Of a DNA stretch of 64,000 nucleotides, positions 25,384 to 34,537 are shown in pieces (the first letter of the stretch is position 1; each line of letters begins with the position of its first letter). The notes under the pieces were generated by a model. The model saw only the letters and a list, made by a program, of their open reading frames with translations, did not search any database and was not told where the DNA came from. Both the position numbers and the translations under genes were made by a program. The DNA is from Halomonas sp. Lineage in GTDB: Bacteria; Pseudomonadota; Gammaproteobacteria; Pseudomonadales; Halomonadaceae. The stretch lies in the NCBI RefSeq assembly GCF_011050415.1, contig NZ_DRFS01000034.1, forward strand, positions 1-64,000, in the 5' to 3' direction.

Positions 25384-26128
25384 CGGAATCTCCCAGGTAG
25401 GCTTCACGAACGCGCGGGTCCTGCCGAATCGCCTGGCTATCGCCATGGGCGATAACGCTGCCGGAGACCAGCACGGAAATACGATCGGCAAGCCGAAATA
25501 CCGCTTCCATATCGTGCTCAATGAGCAAAATGGGCACTTCCAGCTTTAGCGCCTCAAGCAGCTCAGTCAGCTTCGCTGAACCTTCAGGGCCAAGGCCCGC
25601 CATAGGTTCATCCAGTAGCAGCGCGCGGGGCTTCAGCGCCAGGGCGCAGGCCACCTCTACTTGACGGCGTTCACCATGGGAAAGCTCAGATACCGGTGTC
25701 CAGGCGCGGTGGCTAAGCTGCATACGCTCCAGAGCCTCATACGCAGGTTCCAGCAACTGCTGGTCTCGGGCCACGGGCTTCCAAAAACGAAAGCTGTGAC
25801 TCTGCAGCGCTTGAACGCCCATCATCACATTACGCATCACCGATAAAGGCTCGGCTAACGAAGAGACCTGAAAACTGCGCCCAAGCCCCAAGCGGGCGCG
25901 CTGGGCTATATTCATGCCGGTAATTTCGGTGTCTGCTAAATAAACCCGCCCCTCATCCGGGCGAATATTACCGGCGATTTGGCCAATCAACGTCGACTTG
26001 CCCGCACCGTTGGGGCCAATCAGCGCATGGATTTCGCCCTGCTGAAGATCCAACGAGACATCGTTGGTCGCCTGCAGCGCGCCAAAGCGTTTATGCAGTT
26101 TTTGCAGTGAAAGGACAACATCACTCAT
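25376..26128 (-). CDS. livG: Branched-chain-type ABC transporter ATP-binding protein LivG
   Basis: A 250-aa ABC ATPase with Walker A GPNGAGKST near residue 37, signature LSHGERRQ near residue 148 and Walker B ALLLDEPMAGLGPE near 168. LivG-type proteins are the longer of the two ATPases of this transporter class. It overlaps both livM (8 bp) and livF (8 bp), so the transporter genes form a tightly coupled block. Confidence 0.9.
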   Translation of the reverse strand: MSDVVLSLQKLHKRFGALQATNDVSLDLQQGEIHALIGPNGAGKSTLIGQIAGNIRPDEGRVYLADTEITGMNIAQRARLGLGRSFQVSSLAEPLSVMRNVMMGVQALQSHSFRFWKPVARDQQLLEPAYEALERMQLSHRAWTPVSELSHGERRQVEVACALALKPRALLLDEPMAGLGPEGSAKLTELLEALKLEVPILLIEHDMEAVFRLADRISVLVSGSVIAHGDSQAIRQDPRVREAYLGDSDA

Positions 26129-27164
26129 TGTGCTCCCTCCCGGCTAACCAACCCATCACTCCGTGTTTGGCAAACAGCACCACCCCAAGCAGCACTAGGC
26201 CTAAAAAGAGCTGCCAGTACTGAGTAATGCCACCCAGCAGGGTTTCCATCATCACGAAAAGAACCGCACCGGCCAACGGGCCATACAGGCGACCTACGCC
26301 ACCCAAAATCACAATCACCATCAGTTCGCCGGAGAAGTGCCAGCTCAGCGAGGTGGGGCTCACAAAGCCGTTAAGGTCCGCATAGAGCGCCCCGGCAAGG
26401 CCGGTAATCGCCGCTGAAATGACAAACGCCACCAAGCGAATGGGGTAAGGGCTAATACCTGCCGTAGCCAAACGCACATCGTTAAGCCGCGCCATGGTGA
26501 GAGCAGCGCCAAAGCGAGATTTCATTAGCCGGGAGGTGATCGCCATGGCTAGCACCAGCCCAGTGAAGCAGATCAGGAAATAGGTCAATGAATTACTGCT
26601 ATCGACCAGGGGCAGCGTATTGCGTATATAAATGGGCAGGCCATCCTCGCCGCCATAGGTTGGCCAGGAGTTGGCAAAGTAGTAAATCATCTGGGCGAAG
26701 GCGAGGGTGATCATAATGAAATAGACCCCCGTGGTACGCAGAGAAATAGCGCCGATCGCCAGCGCCAATAGCGCACACAGTAGGGCAGCAACCAGCCACA
26801 CCACCAGCAAACTATCGCTGCCCGGTACGCTAATAGGCCAGGACATAAATAGCGAATAATCAAAAGCGTGATAAGCGCTGATGCCCGCTACATAGCCGCC
26901 CAAGCCGAAATAGGCGGCATGCCCAAAGCTCACCATGCCCCCATAGCCAATCGCCAGGTTAAGGCCCACCGCTGCCATGGCAATGATCGTCATCCGTGAG
27001 GCCAGGTTGACGTAGTAGATATGGCCCATAAAGTAAGCTGCGATAGGTACTAACAGCAGCAGGCCGAGTAGCGCCATTTGCACCAGGCCTTTGCGGTCAA
27101 AGTGCCTATCCGCCTTGGGCGCTAATGCAATGGCCGTAGTGCCTGAGGAAGTGTTATTAGTCAT
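26121..27164 (-). CDS. livM: Branched-chain-type ABC transporter permease LivM
   Basis: A 347-aa inner-membrane permease with about ten hydrophobic segments. The LivM/LivH signature AIGYGGMVSFGHAAYFGLGGY is near residue 70 and GGVGRLYGPLAGAVLF near 285. The N-terminal 25 residues are polar and presumably cytoplasmic. It overlaps livH and livG by eight bases each. Confidence 0.9.
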   Translation of the reverse strand: MTNNTSSGTTAIALAPKADRHFDRKGLVQMALLGLLLLVPIAAYFMGHIYYVNLASRMTIIAMAAVGLNLAIGYGGMVSFGHAAYFGLGGYVAGISAYHAFDYSLFMSWPISVPGSDSLLVVWLVAALLCALLALAIGAISLRTTGVYFIMITLAFAQMIYYFANSWPTYGGEDGLPIYIRNTLPLVDSSNSLTYFLICFTGLVLAMAITSRLMKSRFGAALTMARLNDVRLATAGISPYPIRLVAFVISAAITGLAGALYADLNGFVSPTSLSWHFSGELMVIVILGGVGRLYGPLAGAVLFVMMETLLGGITQYWQLFLGLVLLGVVLFAKHGVMGWLAGREHNE

Positions 27165-28086
27165 GAGCAGAGAACAGTCCCTTTGGCTTGAAGGCGAGAA
27201 TGACGGCCATGAGGATATAGATCAGCATCGCAGCCAGCGCTGCACCAACCCCAGAAGCCTCAGAAGGCGGCATAAAAGCGCGGAAGAAAATCGGCAGATA
27301 GACCCGACCAAGCGTATCCACAAGGCCCACTAATAGCGCCCCGAGCAACGCGCCTTTGATTGAGCCAATACCCCCGATCACGATCACCACAAAGGCCAGG
27401 ATAAGCACCGGTTCGCCCATACCCACCTGCACGGATTGCAGCGCGCCCACCAACGCACCGGCTAAGCCCGCCAGCCCCGCGCCCAAGGCAAACACCACGG
27501 TATACAGCTTGGAAATATTCACCCCGAGAGCACCAATCATTTCGCGGTCGCTTTCACCGGCGCGAATGCGCATGCCCAGGCGTGTTTTAGAAATCAAAAA
27601 ATACAGCGCAATGGAAACGGTGATCCCCACGCCAATCAGCATTAACCGGTAAATGGGGTAGCGGGTATCACCCGGCAGGGTGACAAATCCGGTTAACCAG
27701 GAAGGCGGGCTAAGTCGCATGGGCGACGAGCCGAAAATCCAGCGGGTGCCTTCGGAAAAAATCAGAATAAGCGCAAAGGTCGCTAACACCTGATCAAGAT
27801 GGGGGCGGTGGTAAAGCCGCCGGATAACGATCAGCTCCACCAAAGCACCAACGCAGGCTGCCGCTGCAATCCCGGCACTCAACCCCAGCAGAAAAGAGCC
27901 GGTTGAAGCCGTCACCGCAGCAGTGGCGTAGGCACCCACCATATAAAAAGAGCCGTGGGCAAGATTGATCAACCCCATCACCCCGAATACCAGAGTGAGG
28001 CCGCTGGCCATCAAAAACAGCATGGTGCCAAGCTGTACGCCGTTAAGTATTTGCTCGATTAGCAGAGTAACGGACACGTGGGGCAT
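27157..28086 (-). CDS. livH: Branched-chain-type ABC transporter permease LivH
   Basis: A 309-aa permease with eight or so hydrophobic segments and the family signature GLINLAHGSFYMVGAY near residue 36, plus GGIGSIKGALLGALLVG near 235. The annotated ATG sits directly on an AAGG, so a GTG three codons later (28077) is a plausible true start with better spacing. It is 54 bp after the binding-protein gene. Confidence 0.9.
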   Translation of the reverse strand: MPHVSVTLLIEQILNGVQLGTMLFLMASGLTLVFGVMGLINLAHGSFYMVGAYATAAVTASTGSFLLGLSAGIAAAACVGALVELIVIRRLYHRPHLDQVLATFALILIFSEGTRWIFGSSPMRLSPPSWLTGFVTLPGDTRYPIYRLMLIGVGITVSIALYFLISKTRLGMRIRAGESDREMIGALGVNISKLYTVVFALGAGLAGLAGALVGALQSVQVGMGEPVLILAFVVIVIGGIGSIKGALLGALLVGLVDTLGRVYLPIFFRAFMPPSEASGVGAALAAMLIYILMAVILAFKPKGLFSAHD

Positions 28087-28140
28087 CCTTAGCGAAAGAG
28101 AAGAGATAAGGCTGGGTGATCACACCCAGCCACGGCGAGA

Positions 28141-29283
28141 TTACATCTGGCACTGTTCGAAGTAGACGTCTTGAATATCTTCGACGGCAATGCCGATCAA
28201 GCGATTGGTAGGCTCGCCATCGTCACCTTCCACCACTTCACGCACATAAATGTCCTGAATGGGGTGATGGTTAGGGCCAAAGCGGAACTCACCGCGCACG
28301 GTGTCAAAATCGGCGGCACGCAGCGCTTCGCGGAAGGCGTCTTGATCATCAGGATGGGCAACATCGAGGGCGCTAAAAATTAGATTGGCCGTGTCGTAGC
28401 CTTGTGCCGCGTAAAGCGTCGGCGTGCGGCCATAGGCTTCACGGAAGCCTTCAACGAAGCGATGGTTGGCTTCATTATCCAAGTCGTAAGCCCACAGCGA
28501 GGTATTGCGGGCACCAATCGCGGCGCTACCCACGGCCTTGATCAGGATTTCGTCAAACGAGAAGGCGGCGCCAAAGATCGGCATATCGACGCCAGAACTC
28601 TCCCACTGTTTCATAAACGAGATACCCATGCCGCCGGGTAAGAAGAAGAACAGGCTGTCGGCATCGCTGGCGCGAATTTGGGCAATTTCAGCCGCGTAGT
28701 CGGTTTGGCCCATCTGGGTGTAAAGCTCATCAACGACTTCACCTTCATAAAGATGCTTGAAGCCTGCCAGAGCATCGGTGCCTGCTGGGTAGTTAGGCGC
28801 CATGATAATAGGCCGTTCGTAGCCCTCTTCACGCATATAGGCGCCCATGGCGCCGTGCAGGTTGTCGTTTTGATAGGCTACGTTGAAGTAGTTCTCGTGG
28901 CACATACGGCCCGCTAAATCGGAAGGCCCAGCGTTAGGTGATAGATAGAAAGTGCCCTGGCGAGTCACGGAGGGAACCACCGCCATGGCTAGGTTCGACC
29001 AGATGATACCGGTAAGAATGTCGACGTTATCCCGCTGTATGAATTCATCTGCCAAGCTGCGGGCCAGATCAGGGCGGTTGGCGTCGTCTTGGATGAGCAC
29101 TTCAACATCATCGCGACCCGACTGCTCAAGGGCCAGCATAAAGCCATCACGAACATCGACACCCAAGTGCGAACCGCCCCCTGAAAGGGTGGTGATCATG
29201 CCGATTTTGACGTCTTCAGCGTGCGCCGTCAGAACGCTTGAAGAGAGCAGTAAACCAAGGCCTAAGCGAGTTATCTGTTTCAT
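28141..29283 (-). CDS. ABC transporter substrate-binding protein (LivK-like)
   Basis: A 380-aa periplasmic binding protein of the branched-chain/aromatic acid type. The signal peptide covers about residues 1-22 (LLLSSSVLTAHAED). The mature part opens with VKIGMITTLSGGGSHLGVDVRDGF, the family hallmark. The ATG at 29283 has AGGA seven bases upstream; another ATG two codons earlier is nearly on top of it. It lies between the CoA ligase and the permease genes. Aromatic-acid binding proteins of this family accompany benzoate and aminobenzoate clusters, so an anthranilate-like ligand is the best guess. Confidence 0.85.
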   Translation of the reverse strand: MKQITRLGLGLLLSSSVLTAHAEDVKIGMITTLSGGGSHLGVDVRDGFMLALEQSGRDDVEVLIQDDANRPDLARSLADEFIQRDNVDILTGIIWSNLAMAVVPSVTRQGTFYLSPNAGPSDLAGRMCHENYFNVAYQNDNLHGAMGAYMREEGYERPIIMAPNYPAGTDALAGFKHLYEGEVVDELYTQMGQTDYAAEIAQIRASDADSLFFFLPGGMGISFMKQWESSGVDMPIFGAAFSFDEILIKAVGSAAIGARNTSLWAYDLDNEANHRFVEGFREAYGRTPTLYAAQGYDTANLIFSALDVAHPDDQDAFREALRAADFDTVRGEFRFGPNHHPIQDIYVREVVEGDDGEPTNRLIGIAVEDIQDVYFEQCQM

Positions 29284-29316
29284 AGTCATTTCCTCATTAT
29301 TTAATCGTTTTATTGC

Positions 29317-30993
29317 TTAGAGGGACGAACGTTTTTTTGATGTGGAGTCAGAGCAAGGTGAACCCGCGCTAGGGTAATGTTCCTGGCTCAGCCGAAAACG
29401 CTGAACCTTACCCGTGGTTGTTTTAGGTAGCGCCTCGATAAAACGTATGGAGCGAGGGTACTTATACGGTGCGATGGTCTGCTTCACGAAGTCCTGCAAC
29501 ATTTGCTGACAATCTTCATCTTGCTGAAATCCATCGTTTAGAACAACAAAAGCCTCGACAATTTGCCCACGCTCTTCGCTTGGTGCACCAATCACTGCGC
29601 ACTCTTTAACGGCGGGGTGGGACAGTAGCGCTGCCTCCACTTCAGGGCCAGCAATGTTATAGCCAGCGGAGACAATCATGTCGTCATTGCGGGCAGCGAA
29701 ATGGAAGTAGCCCTCTTCGTCCTGATAAAACGCATCGCCGGTGATATTCCAGCCATCAACCACATACTTTTGCTGGCGCTTATCGGCTAAATAGCGACAT
29801 CCGGTAGGGCCACGCACCGCAAGCTTACCCACCGTGCCGCGGGGCACATCCTGCATGTCATTATCAACAACACGCGCCTGGTAGCCTGCCACCGGTTTGC
29901 CGGTGCAACTGGGGCGATGGTCATCAAGACGGTTAGAGATAAAGATATGCAGCATTTCCGTGGCGCCAATGCCGTCGATAATGGGCGTACCTGTCTGCTT
30001 GATCCAATCGTGATAAATCGGCGCGGGTAGGGTTTCACCAGCGGAAACGGCGACCCGTAGGCTACTTAAGTCCGCGTGGCTGGTGGGCGCTGAAAGCATC
30101 GCCCGGTAAGCCGTGGGTGCGGTAAACACCACCGTGGCCTGATACTCGCGGATAATATCCATCATATTGGGCGGGGAGGCGTGTTCCAGCAGTACGGCGG
30201 TAGCCCCGAAGCGCAGCGGAAAGATCGCTAGTCCGCCCAGGCCAAAAGTAAATGCCAATGGGGGCGAGCCAACAAATACATCCTCAGCTGTTACTTGCAG
30301 TACTTCTTTTGCGTAGCCATCGGCAATCACCAGCAGGTCGCGGTGAAAATGCATGGTGGCTTTCGGCGAGCCGGTGGTGCCCGAGGTAAAGCCCAGCAGC
30401 GCCACATCGTCGGCGGCGGTATCCACAGCATCAAAGGTGGCGGGTTTACTGAGTGCCAAGCGGTCAAGCTCCGCATCATGATTGGCGGTGCCATCAAAGC
30501 CGACAATACGCGTGAGTACCGGGCTCAACTGCTGGCAATCGACCAGCTCATCAAGCAGGCGGGTATCACAGAGGGCGAGGCTGATTTCGGCCTTATCAAT
30601 CACCTGGCAGAGCTCTTTGGTGCGCAGCATCGGCATGGTGTTGACCACCACGGCGCCTGCCTTGGTAGCCGCTAGCCAACAGGCCACCATGGCCGGGTTA
30701 TTCGCTGAACGAATCAACACCCGCTGGCCGGGAATCACGCCCAGGTCTTCCACCAGCACATGGGCGAGGCGGTTGGTCCACTCGGTGAGCTCTTGATAAG
30801 TTCGCCGTCGGCCATTACCCGCTAAGGCAATGCGTTGGCCGTGGCCCTGGTCGAGCAACCGGTCGCAAAGCTCAACGCCGGCGTTAAGTCGCTCAGGGTA
30901 ATTGGTACCTGAGAGCAGAAACTCAGGCTGTCTATCAATGGGTGGCAGATTATCCCGCGCAAAAGTATCAGCATGGGCCGACTGGATATACAT
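29317..30993 (-). CDS. AMP-forming aryl-CoA ligase (2-aminobenzoate-CoA ligase-like)
   Basis: A 558-aa acyl-adenylate enzyme that makes aryl-CoA from an aromatic acid, ATP and CoA. The AMP-binding loop FTSGTTGSPK is near residue 210 and the catalytic Lys is in PKTTTGKVQ near 520. ATG 30993 lies six bases after GGAGG; a TTG two codons upstream adjoins that site and is rejected. The overall sequence resembles benzoate/2-aminobenzoate-CoA ligases. The flavin monooxygenase/OYE fusion at 34528-36813 makes 2-aminobenzoate the most likely substrate; salicylate or benzoate are alternatives. Confidence 0.82.
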   Translation of the reverse strand: MYIQSAHADTFARDNLPPIDRQPEFLLSGTNYPERLNAGVELCDRLLDQGHGQRIALAGNGRRRTYQELTEWTNRLAHVLVEDLGVIPGQRVLIRSANNPAMVACWLAATKAGAVVVNTMPMLRTKELCQVIDKAEISLALCDTRLLDELVDCQQLSPVLTRIVGFDGTANHDAELDRLALSKPATFDAVDTAADDVALLGFTSGTTGSPKATMHFHRDLLVIADGYAKEVLQVTAEDVFVGSPPLAFTFGLGGLAIFPLRFGATAVLLEHASPPNMMDIIREYQATVVFTAPTAYRAMLSAPTSHADLSSLRVAVSAGETLPAPIYHDWIKQTGTPIIDGIGATEMLHIFISNRLDDHRPSCTGKPVAGYQARVVDNDMQDVPRGTVGKLAVRGPTGCRYLADKRQQKYVVDGWNITGDAFYQDEEGYFHFAARNDDMIVSAGYNIAGPEVEAALLSHPAVKECAVIGAPSEERGQIVEAFVVLNDGFQQDEDCQQMLQDFVKQTIAPYKYPRSIRFIEALPKTTTGKVQRFRLSQEHYPSAGSPCSDSTSKKRSSL

Positions 30994-30999
30994 GACCAA

Positions 31000-31353
31000 C
31001 CTCCGTATTTGGTGTCGTTGTTTATTCCTGCCCTATCCATATAGGAATCAGATCCTTCTCAGATGGTGATCTGCACCTCTTTGGTCTCGAGAGCAGGTTT
31101 ACGCGAGGGCGCTGTGAACCCTTCCTTGGGCGCTACTTTTGACATCTGACCGCCATGGATGGCGGGAATGGCGGAATTGTCAGGAACATTTTCCGGCCCT
31201 GTCAAAAGACCCTCGCTTCAACCTGCTCTCTTCTCCCGGTAACGGAGATATTCAAAGAAGTCATTTCCAGCTGTGATGGCCCTGGGGCAGGGATACGGTG
31301 TCTGGCGTTGTGTTTTATTGTTTTTGGTTACTGCTGTTCGGTTTTTTTGCTGA
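31000..31353. other. Intergenic region with operator-like palindrome and structured element
   Basis: This 354-bp gap holds the promoter region of the ligase-transporter operon. CCTAT-CCAT-ATAGG (31032-31045), nested inside ATTCCT/AGGAAT (31024-31029/31043-31048), is a possible operator. Copy 2 of the structured element (31103-31216) follows. The remaining stretch up to the acyl-CoA dehydrogenase stop shows nothing I recognise. Confidence 0.4.
31103..31216 (-). repeat. 114-nt structured element, copy 2 (inverted)
   Basis: Inverted second copy of the element at 23670-23783, exactly the same length. P1 is GCGAGGG (31103-31109) with CCCTCGC (31210-31216). P2 is CTTTTGACA (31136-31144) with TGTCAAAAG (31200-31208). 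P4 is CCGCCAT/ATGGCGG (31150-31156/31159-31165). P3 is weaker here. Changes in P1 and P2 relative to copy 1 occur on both strands of each stem and preserve pairing. Confidence 0.8.
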
Positions 31354-32487
31354 TTACTCCTCCGCGAGCATGCTGCGGGCGATGACCACTTTCTGTACGT
31401 CCGAAGCACCTTCATAAATACGCAGTGCGCGGATTTCGCGGTAGAGGCTTTCGATAATGTGCCCTTTGCGAACGCCATCACCTCCGTGTAGCTGTACCGC
31501 TTGGTCAATCACCAACTGGGCTTGATCGGTAGCAAACAGCTTGGCCATCGCCGCTTCACGGGTTACTCGCTCGGCGCCCTGATCTTTGGTCCAGGCTGCG
31601 CGGTAGACCAGCAGGGCGGCGGCATCCACATTGAGTGCCATATCGGCCAAGTGGCCCTGCACCATTTGTAGATCGGAAAGGGTAGCGCCAAACAGCTCGC
31701 GAGAGCGGCTGCGGGAAAGCGACTCATCTAAGGCCCGGCGGGCGAAGCCCAAGGCAGCCGCGCCTACCGTGGAGCGGAAAACATCCAGCACTGACATGGC
31801 AATCCGAAAGCCTTGCCCTGGCTTGCCGATCAAGGCGCTGGCAGGCAGCACCATATCGTTAAAGCCCAGCCGCGCTAGCGGGTGAGGCGCCACGGATTCC
31901 AAGCGTTCACGAATTTCCAGCCCCGGTGTATCAGCAGGAACCAAAAAGGCCGAAAGCCCTTTGGCGCCGGGGCCTTCACCGGTGCGGGCGAAGACCGTAT
32001 AGATATCGGCAATGCCGCCGTTAGAGATCCAGGTCTTTTCGCCATTCAAACGGTAGTTGTCGCCGTCGCGCACGGCGGTGGTATCCAGTTGGGCCACATC
32101 GGAGCCAGAGCGTGGCTCGCTCAGGGCAAAGGCGGAAAGCGCCTCGCCACGGCGGGTTTTGTCCAGCCACTGCTTCTGTTCATCGCTGCCGTATAGGCTA
32201 ATCGCGCCGGTACCCAAGCCCTGCATGGCAAAGGCAAAATCGGCCAGGCCATCGTGGCGGGCCAGGGTTTCGCGGATCAGGCAGAGGCTGCGCACATCGA
32301 TATGCTCACCTGCCGTGCCTTTCAGAAACCCCGCCTGGCCTAAATCGCGTACCAGTTGAATGCAAGTGGCATCCACATCGCTGTGGTCGCGGGGCAGTTC
32401 AGCGCGGCACCACGCCTCAAGCTGCTCGGAAAGTTCGCGATGTTTAGCCTCAAAGAAGGGCCATGTTAGAAAGCTTTTGTCGCTCAT
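31354..32487 (-). CDS. Acyl-CoA dehydrogenase
   Basis: A 377-aa FAD enzyme that oxidises an acyl-CoA to the 2,3-enoyl-CoA. The FAD/substrate segment FALSEPRSGSDVAQLDT lies near residue 117 and TWISNGG near 150. The catalytic base Glu is in IYEGASDVQ near residue 362, as in short/medium-chain dehydrogenases. Its ATG overlaps the stop of the crotonase-like gene (TAATG). In this cluster it probably desaturates an alicyclic or ring-opened CoA ester after dearomatisation. Confidence 0.87.
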   Translation of the reverse strand: MSDKSFLTWPFFEAKHRELSEQLEAWCRAELPRDHSDVDATCIQLVRDLGQAGFLKGTAGEHIDVRSLCLIRETLARHDGLADFAFAMQGLGTGAISLYGSDEQKQWLDKTRRGEALSAFALSEPRSGSDVAQLDTTAVRDGDNYRLNGEKTWISNGGIADIYTVFARTGEGPGAKGLSAFLVPADTPGLEIRERLESVAPHPLARLGFNDMVLPASALIGKPGQGFRIAMSVLDVFRSTVGAAALGFARRALDESLSRSRSRELFGATLSDLQMVQGHLADMALNVDAAALLVYRAAWTKDQGAERVTREAAMAKLFATDQAQLVIDQAVQLHGGDGVRKGHIIESLYREIRALRIYEGASDVQKVVIARSMLAEE

Positions 32488-33299
32488 TAGTCCCCCTTAA
32501 ACTCAGGTTTTTGTTTGGCTACAAAGGCGTGGTAGGCGCGTTCGAAATCGTTGGTTTGCATACAGATCGCCTGGGCCTGGGCTTCCGATTCGATGGCCTG
32601 CTCCAGGCTCATCGACCACTCCTGGTTTAACTGGGTTTTGGTAATGCTGTGAGCAAAGGTAGGGCCGTTAGCCAGGCGGGTAGCGTAGGCGATGGCGTCC
32701 TCTTCAAGGGATTCCGGTTCGACCACCCGGTTGTAAAAGCCCCACTGCAGGCCCTCTTCAGCGCTCATGCTGCGGCCGCTGTAGAGCAGATCTGCCGCAC
32801 GGCCTTGGCCGATAATGCGCGGTAGCATCGCGCAGGCGCCCATATCGCAGCCCGCCAGCCCCACCCGGGTAAACAAAAATGCCGTGCTGGCGCGGGGGGT
32901 GGCAAAGCGAATATCCGAAGACATGGCGATAATTGCCCCGGCCCCGACGCAGATGCCGTCCACAGCGGCAATAATCGGTTTGCCGCAGTTGAGCATGGCT
33001 TTGACCAAATCCCCTGTCATACGAGTAAATTCGAGCAGGCCCTTCATATCCTTGCCCACCAGGGGGCCGATAATTTCATGCACATCGCCGCCGGAGCAGA
33101 AGTTCTCGCCGTTGGAGGTAAACACTACGGCGTGCACATCCGAGGCATAGGCCAGATCGCGGAAGGTATCGCGTAGCTCAGCGTAGCTCTCAAAGGTCAG
33201 CGGGTTTTTGCGTTCCGGGCGATTGAGCCTAATCACGGCGACTCCGCCTCTCATTTCCCAGATAAAGTGCTCGGGGGTTAAGCCAGCCATACTCTTCAT
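32487..33299 (-). CDS. Enoyl-CoA hydratase/isomerase (crotonase) family protein
   Basis: A 270-aa crotonase-fold protein with oxyanion-hole segments NFCSGGDVHEI near residue 65 and GICVGAGAIIAMSSD near 115. The two classical hydratase glutamates are absent (GAGAIIA; LFTRVGL), but an Asp in VGLAGCDMG occupies the place of a catalytic Asp in dienoyl-CoA isomerases. That fits a ring-hydrolysing or isomerising crotonase. An in-frame ATG three codons in (33290) could also be used. It lies 24 bp downstream of the MarR gene. Confidence 0.82.
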   Translation of the reverse strand: MKSMAGLTPEHFIWEMRGGVAVIRLNRPERKNPLTFESYAELRDTFRDLAYASDVHAVVFTSNGENFCSGGDVHEIIGPLVGKDMKGLLEFTRMTGDLVKAMLNCGKPIIAAVDGICVGAGAIIAMSSDIRFATPRASTAFLFTRVGLAGCDMGACAMLPRIIGQGRAADLLYSGRSMSAEEGLQWGFYNRVVEPESLEEDAIAYATRLANGPTFAHSITKTQLNQEWSMSLEQAIESEAQAQAICMQTNDFERAYHAFVAKQKPEFKGD

Positions 33300-33323
33300 A
33301 TTGTTGTTCTCGCCTGTCGGTGA

Positions 33324-33791
33324 TTAAGGAGCATCGTTAGGAGAAGCGGGTAAGCGATGCAGCAACTCGCCGATATGGTGGGCGTCCTCTTCGCTCACCC
33401 CCTCAAATAGCGCATTGATCCAGCGCTCATGCTCAACGGCCATGCCTCTGAAGGTGTCTCTACCCGCAACGGTGAGGCAGACCCGCGTAGCGCGCCGGTC
33501 GCCCTCAATGGCAATACGCTCCACGGTGCCATCCTCTACCAAACGATCAATAATGCCGGTAACGTTGCCATTGGAAACCCGCAGCCGTTTGGAAAGCTCG
33601 TTCATTTTCAGGCCCCCCTCAGCGGCATACAGGGCGGCCATCACGTCAAAGCGTGGCAGCGTAGAGTCGTGCTCGGTACGTAGCCGTTCGCGCAGCTCCG
33701 ACTCCACCTGGCGGGTAACCCGCAGCATGCGCAGCCATAAGCGCAGGCGCTCCTTGCTTAAGCTGTTTCCAGCCACATCCCCAGCCGTCAT
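33324..33791 (-). CDS. MarR-family transcriptional regulator
   Basis: A 155-aa winged-helix regulator. The DNA-binding region reads LKMNELSKRLRVSNGNVTGIIDRLVEDGTV (about residues 58-88), followed by the wing with DRRATRV. MarR proteins in aromatic-acid clusters often respond to the aryl-CoA or aromatic acid. It overlaps the SDR gene by four bases, so it autoregulates within the operon. A palindrome at 36880-36896 ahead of the first gene is a candidate operator. Confidence 0.87.
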   Translation of the reverse strand: MTAGDVAGNSLSKERLRLWLRMLRVTRQVESELRERLRTEHDSTLPRFDVMAALYAAEGGLKMNELSKRLRVSNGNVTGIIDRLVEDGTVERIAIEGDRRATRVCLTVAGRDTFRGMAVEHERWINALFEGVSEEDAHHIGELLHRLPASPNDAP

Positions 33792-34537
33792 ACTTCACCC
33801 CCTGAAATTGAAATCGTCTGACCGTTAATTGCACCGCTGTTAGGGCCGCATAGCCATAGGGCTGTGGCGGTCACCTCGGCTGGGGTGACTAAGCGTCCGG
33901 TGGGGTTGGTAGATGAAAAGTGAGAAGTCGCCTGTTCGGTGGATTGGCCGGTTTTAGCCACAATATTATCGACGCTGGCAGCCAATAGCGGTGTGTCGGT
34001 AAAGCCAGGGCAGAGTGCATTAACGGTGATATTCCGGGTCGCCGTCTCGGCCGCCAGCGAACGCACCAATCCCACCACGCCATGCTTTGCCGCGCAGTAA
34101 GCGCCCACATAGGCGTAGCCTTTTAGACCAGCGGTGGAAGCGACAGCGATCAATCGCCCGCCATCGTTCAACTGTTTTAATCCTTCACGTAGGGTTAGAA
34201 ATACGCCGCTTAAATTAACGTTGAGCATGCGTTGCCACTGCTCAAACGAGGTCTTGGCGAACGTCGCGCTCTCTGCGGCGCCTGCGTTGGCGATGACAAT
34301 ATCGACCCTGCCGATTTTCTCGAACAGCGCCACCATGGCGGCCTCATCGGTGACATCGACCACGGCGAAAGCAAGGCGACTATGTTGATCCGCTACCGAT
34401 TGAAGGGCGCTTTCGCGGCGGCCGGTAATCGTGACCTGGGCGCCTGCTTCGGCAAAGGCCAAGGCCATATCAGCACCAATGCCGCTGCCACCGCCGGTAA
34501 TCACTACTCGTTTCTCTTTGAGCTGCGTCATACCCAA
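33788..34537 (-). CDS. Short-chain dehydrogenase/reductase
   Basis: A 249-aa SDR with the NAD(P) motif TGGGSGIG near residue 14, Ser in AVASTAG near 137 and the YxxxK pair (YCAAK) near 151-155. It probably oxidises or reduces a hydroxy/oxo group on the alicyclic CoA intermediate made by the monooxygenase/reductase. It overlaps the upstream gene by 10 bp and the MarR gene by four. The sequence is also similar to 3-hydroxybutyrate dehydrogenase types, so the substrate is uncertain. Confidence 0.83.
   Translation of the reverse strand: MGMTQLKEKRVVITGGGSGIGADMALAFAEAGAQVTITGRRESALQSVADQHSRLAFAVVDVTDEAAMVALFEKIGRVDIVIANAGAAESATFAKTSFEQWQRMLNVNLSGVFLTLREGLKQLNDGGRLIAVASTAGLKGYAYVGAYCAAKHGVVGLVRSLAAETATRNITVNALCPGFTDTPLLAASVDNIVAKTGQSTEQATSHFSSTNPTGRLVTPAEVTATALWLCGPNSGAINGQTISISGGEV

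Noticed and set aside
23670..31216. The inverted 114-nt elements as ends of a composite transposon carrying the ligase-transporter genes
   Set aside because: No transposase lies between or beside them, no target-site duplication is visible, and the right copy cuts through the middle of the aromatic cluster, whose genes belong together.
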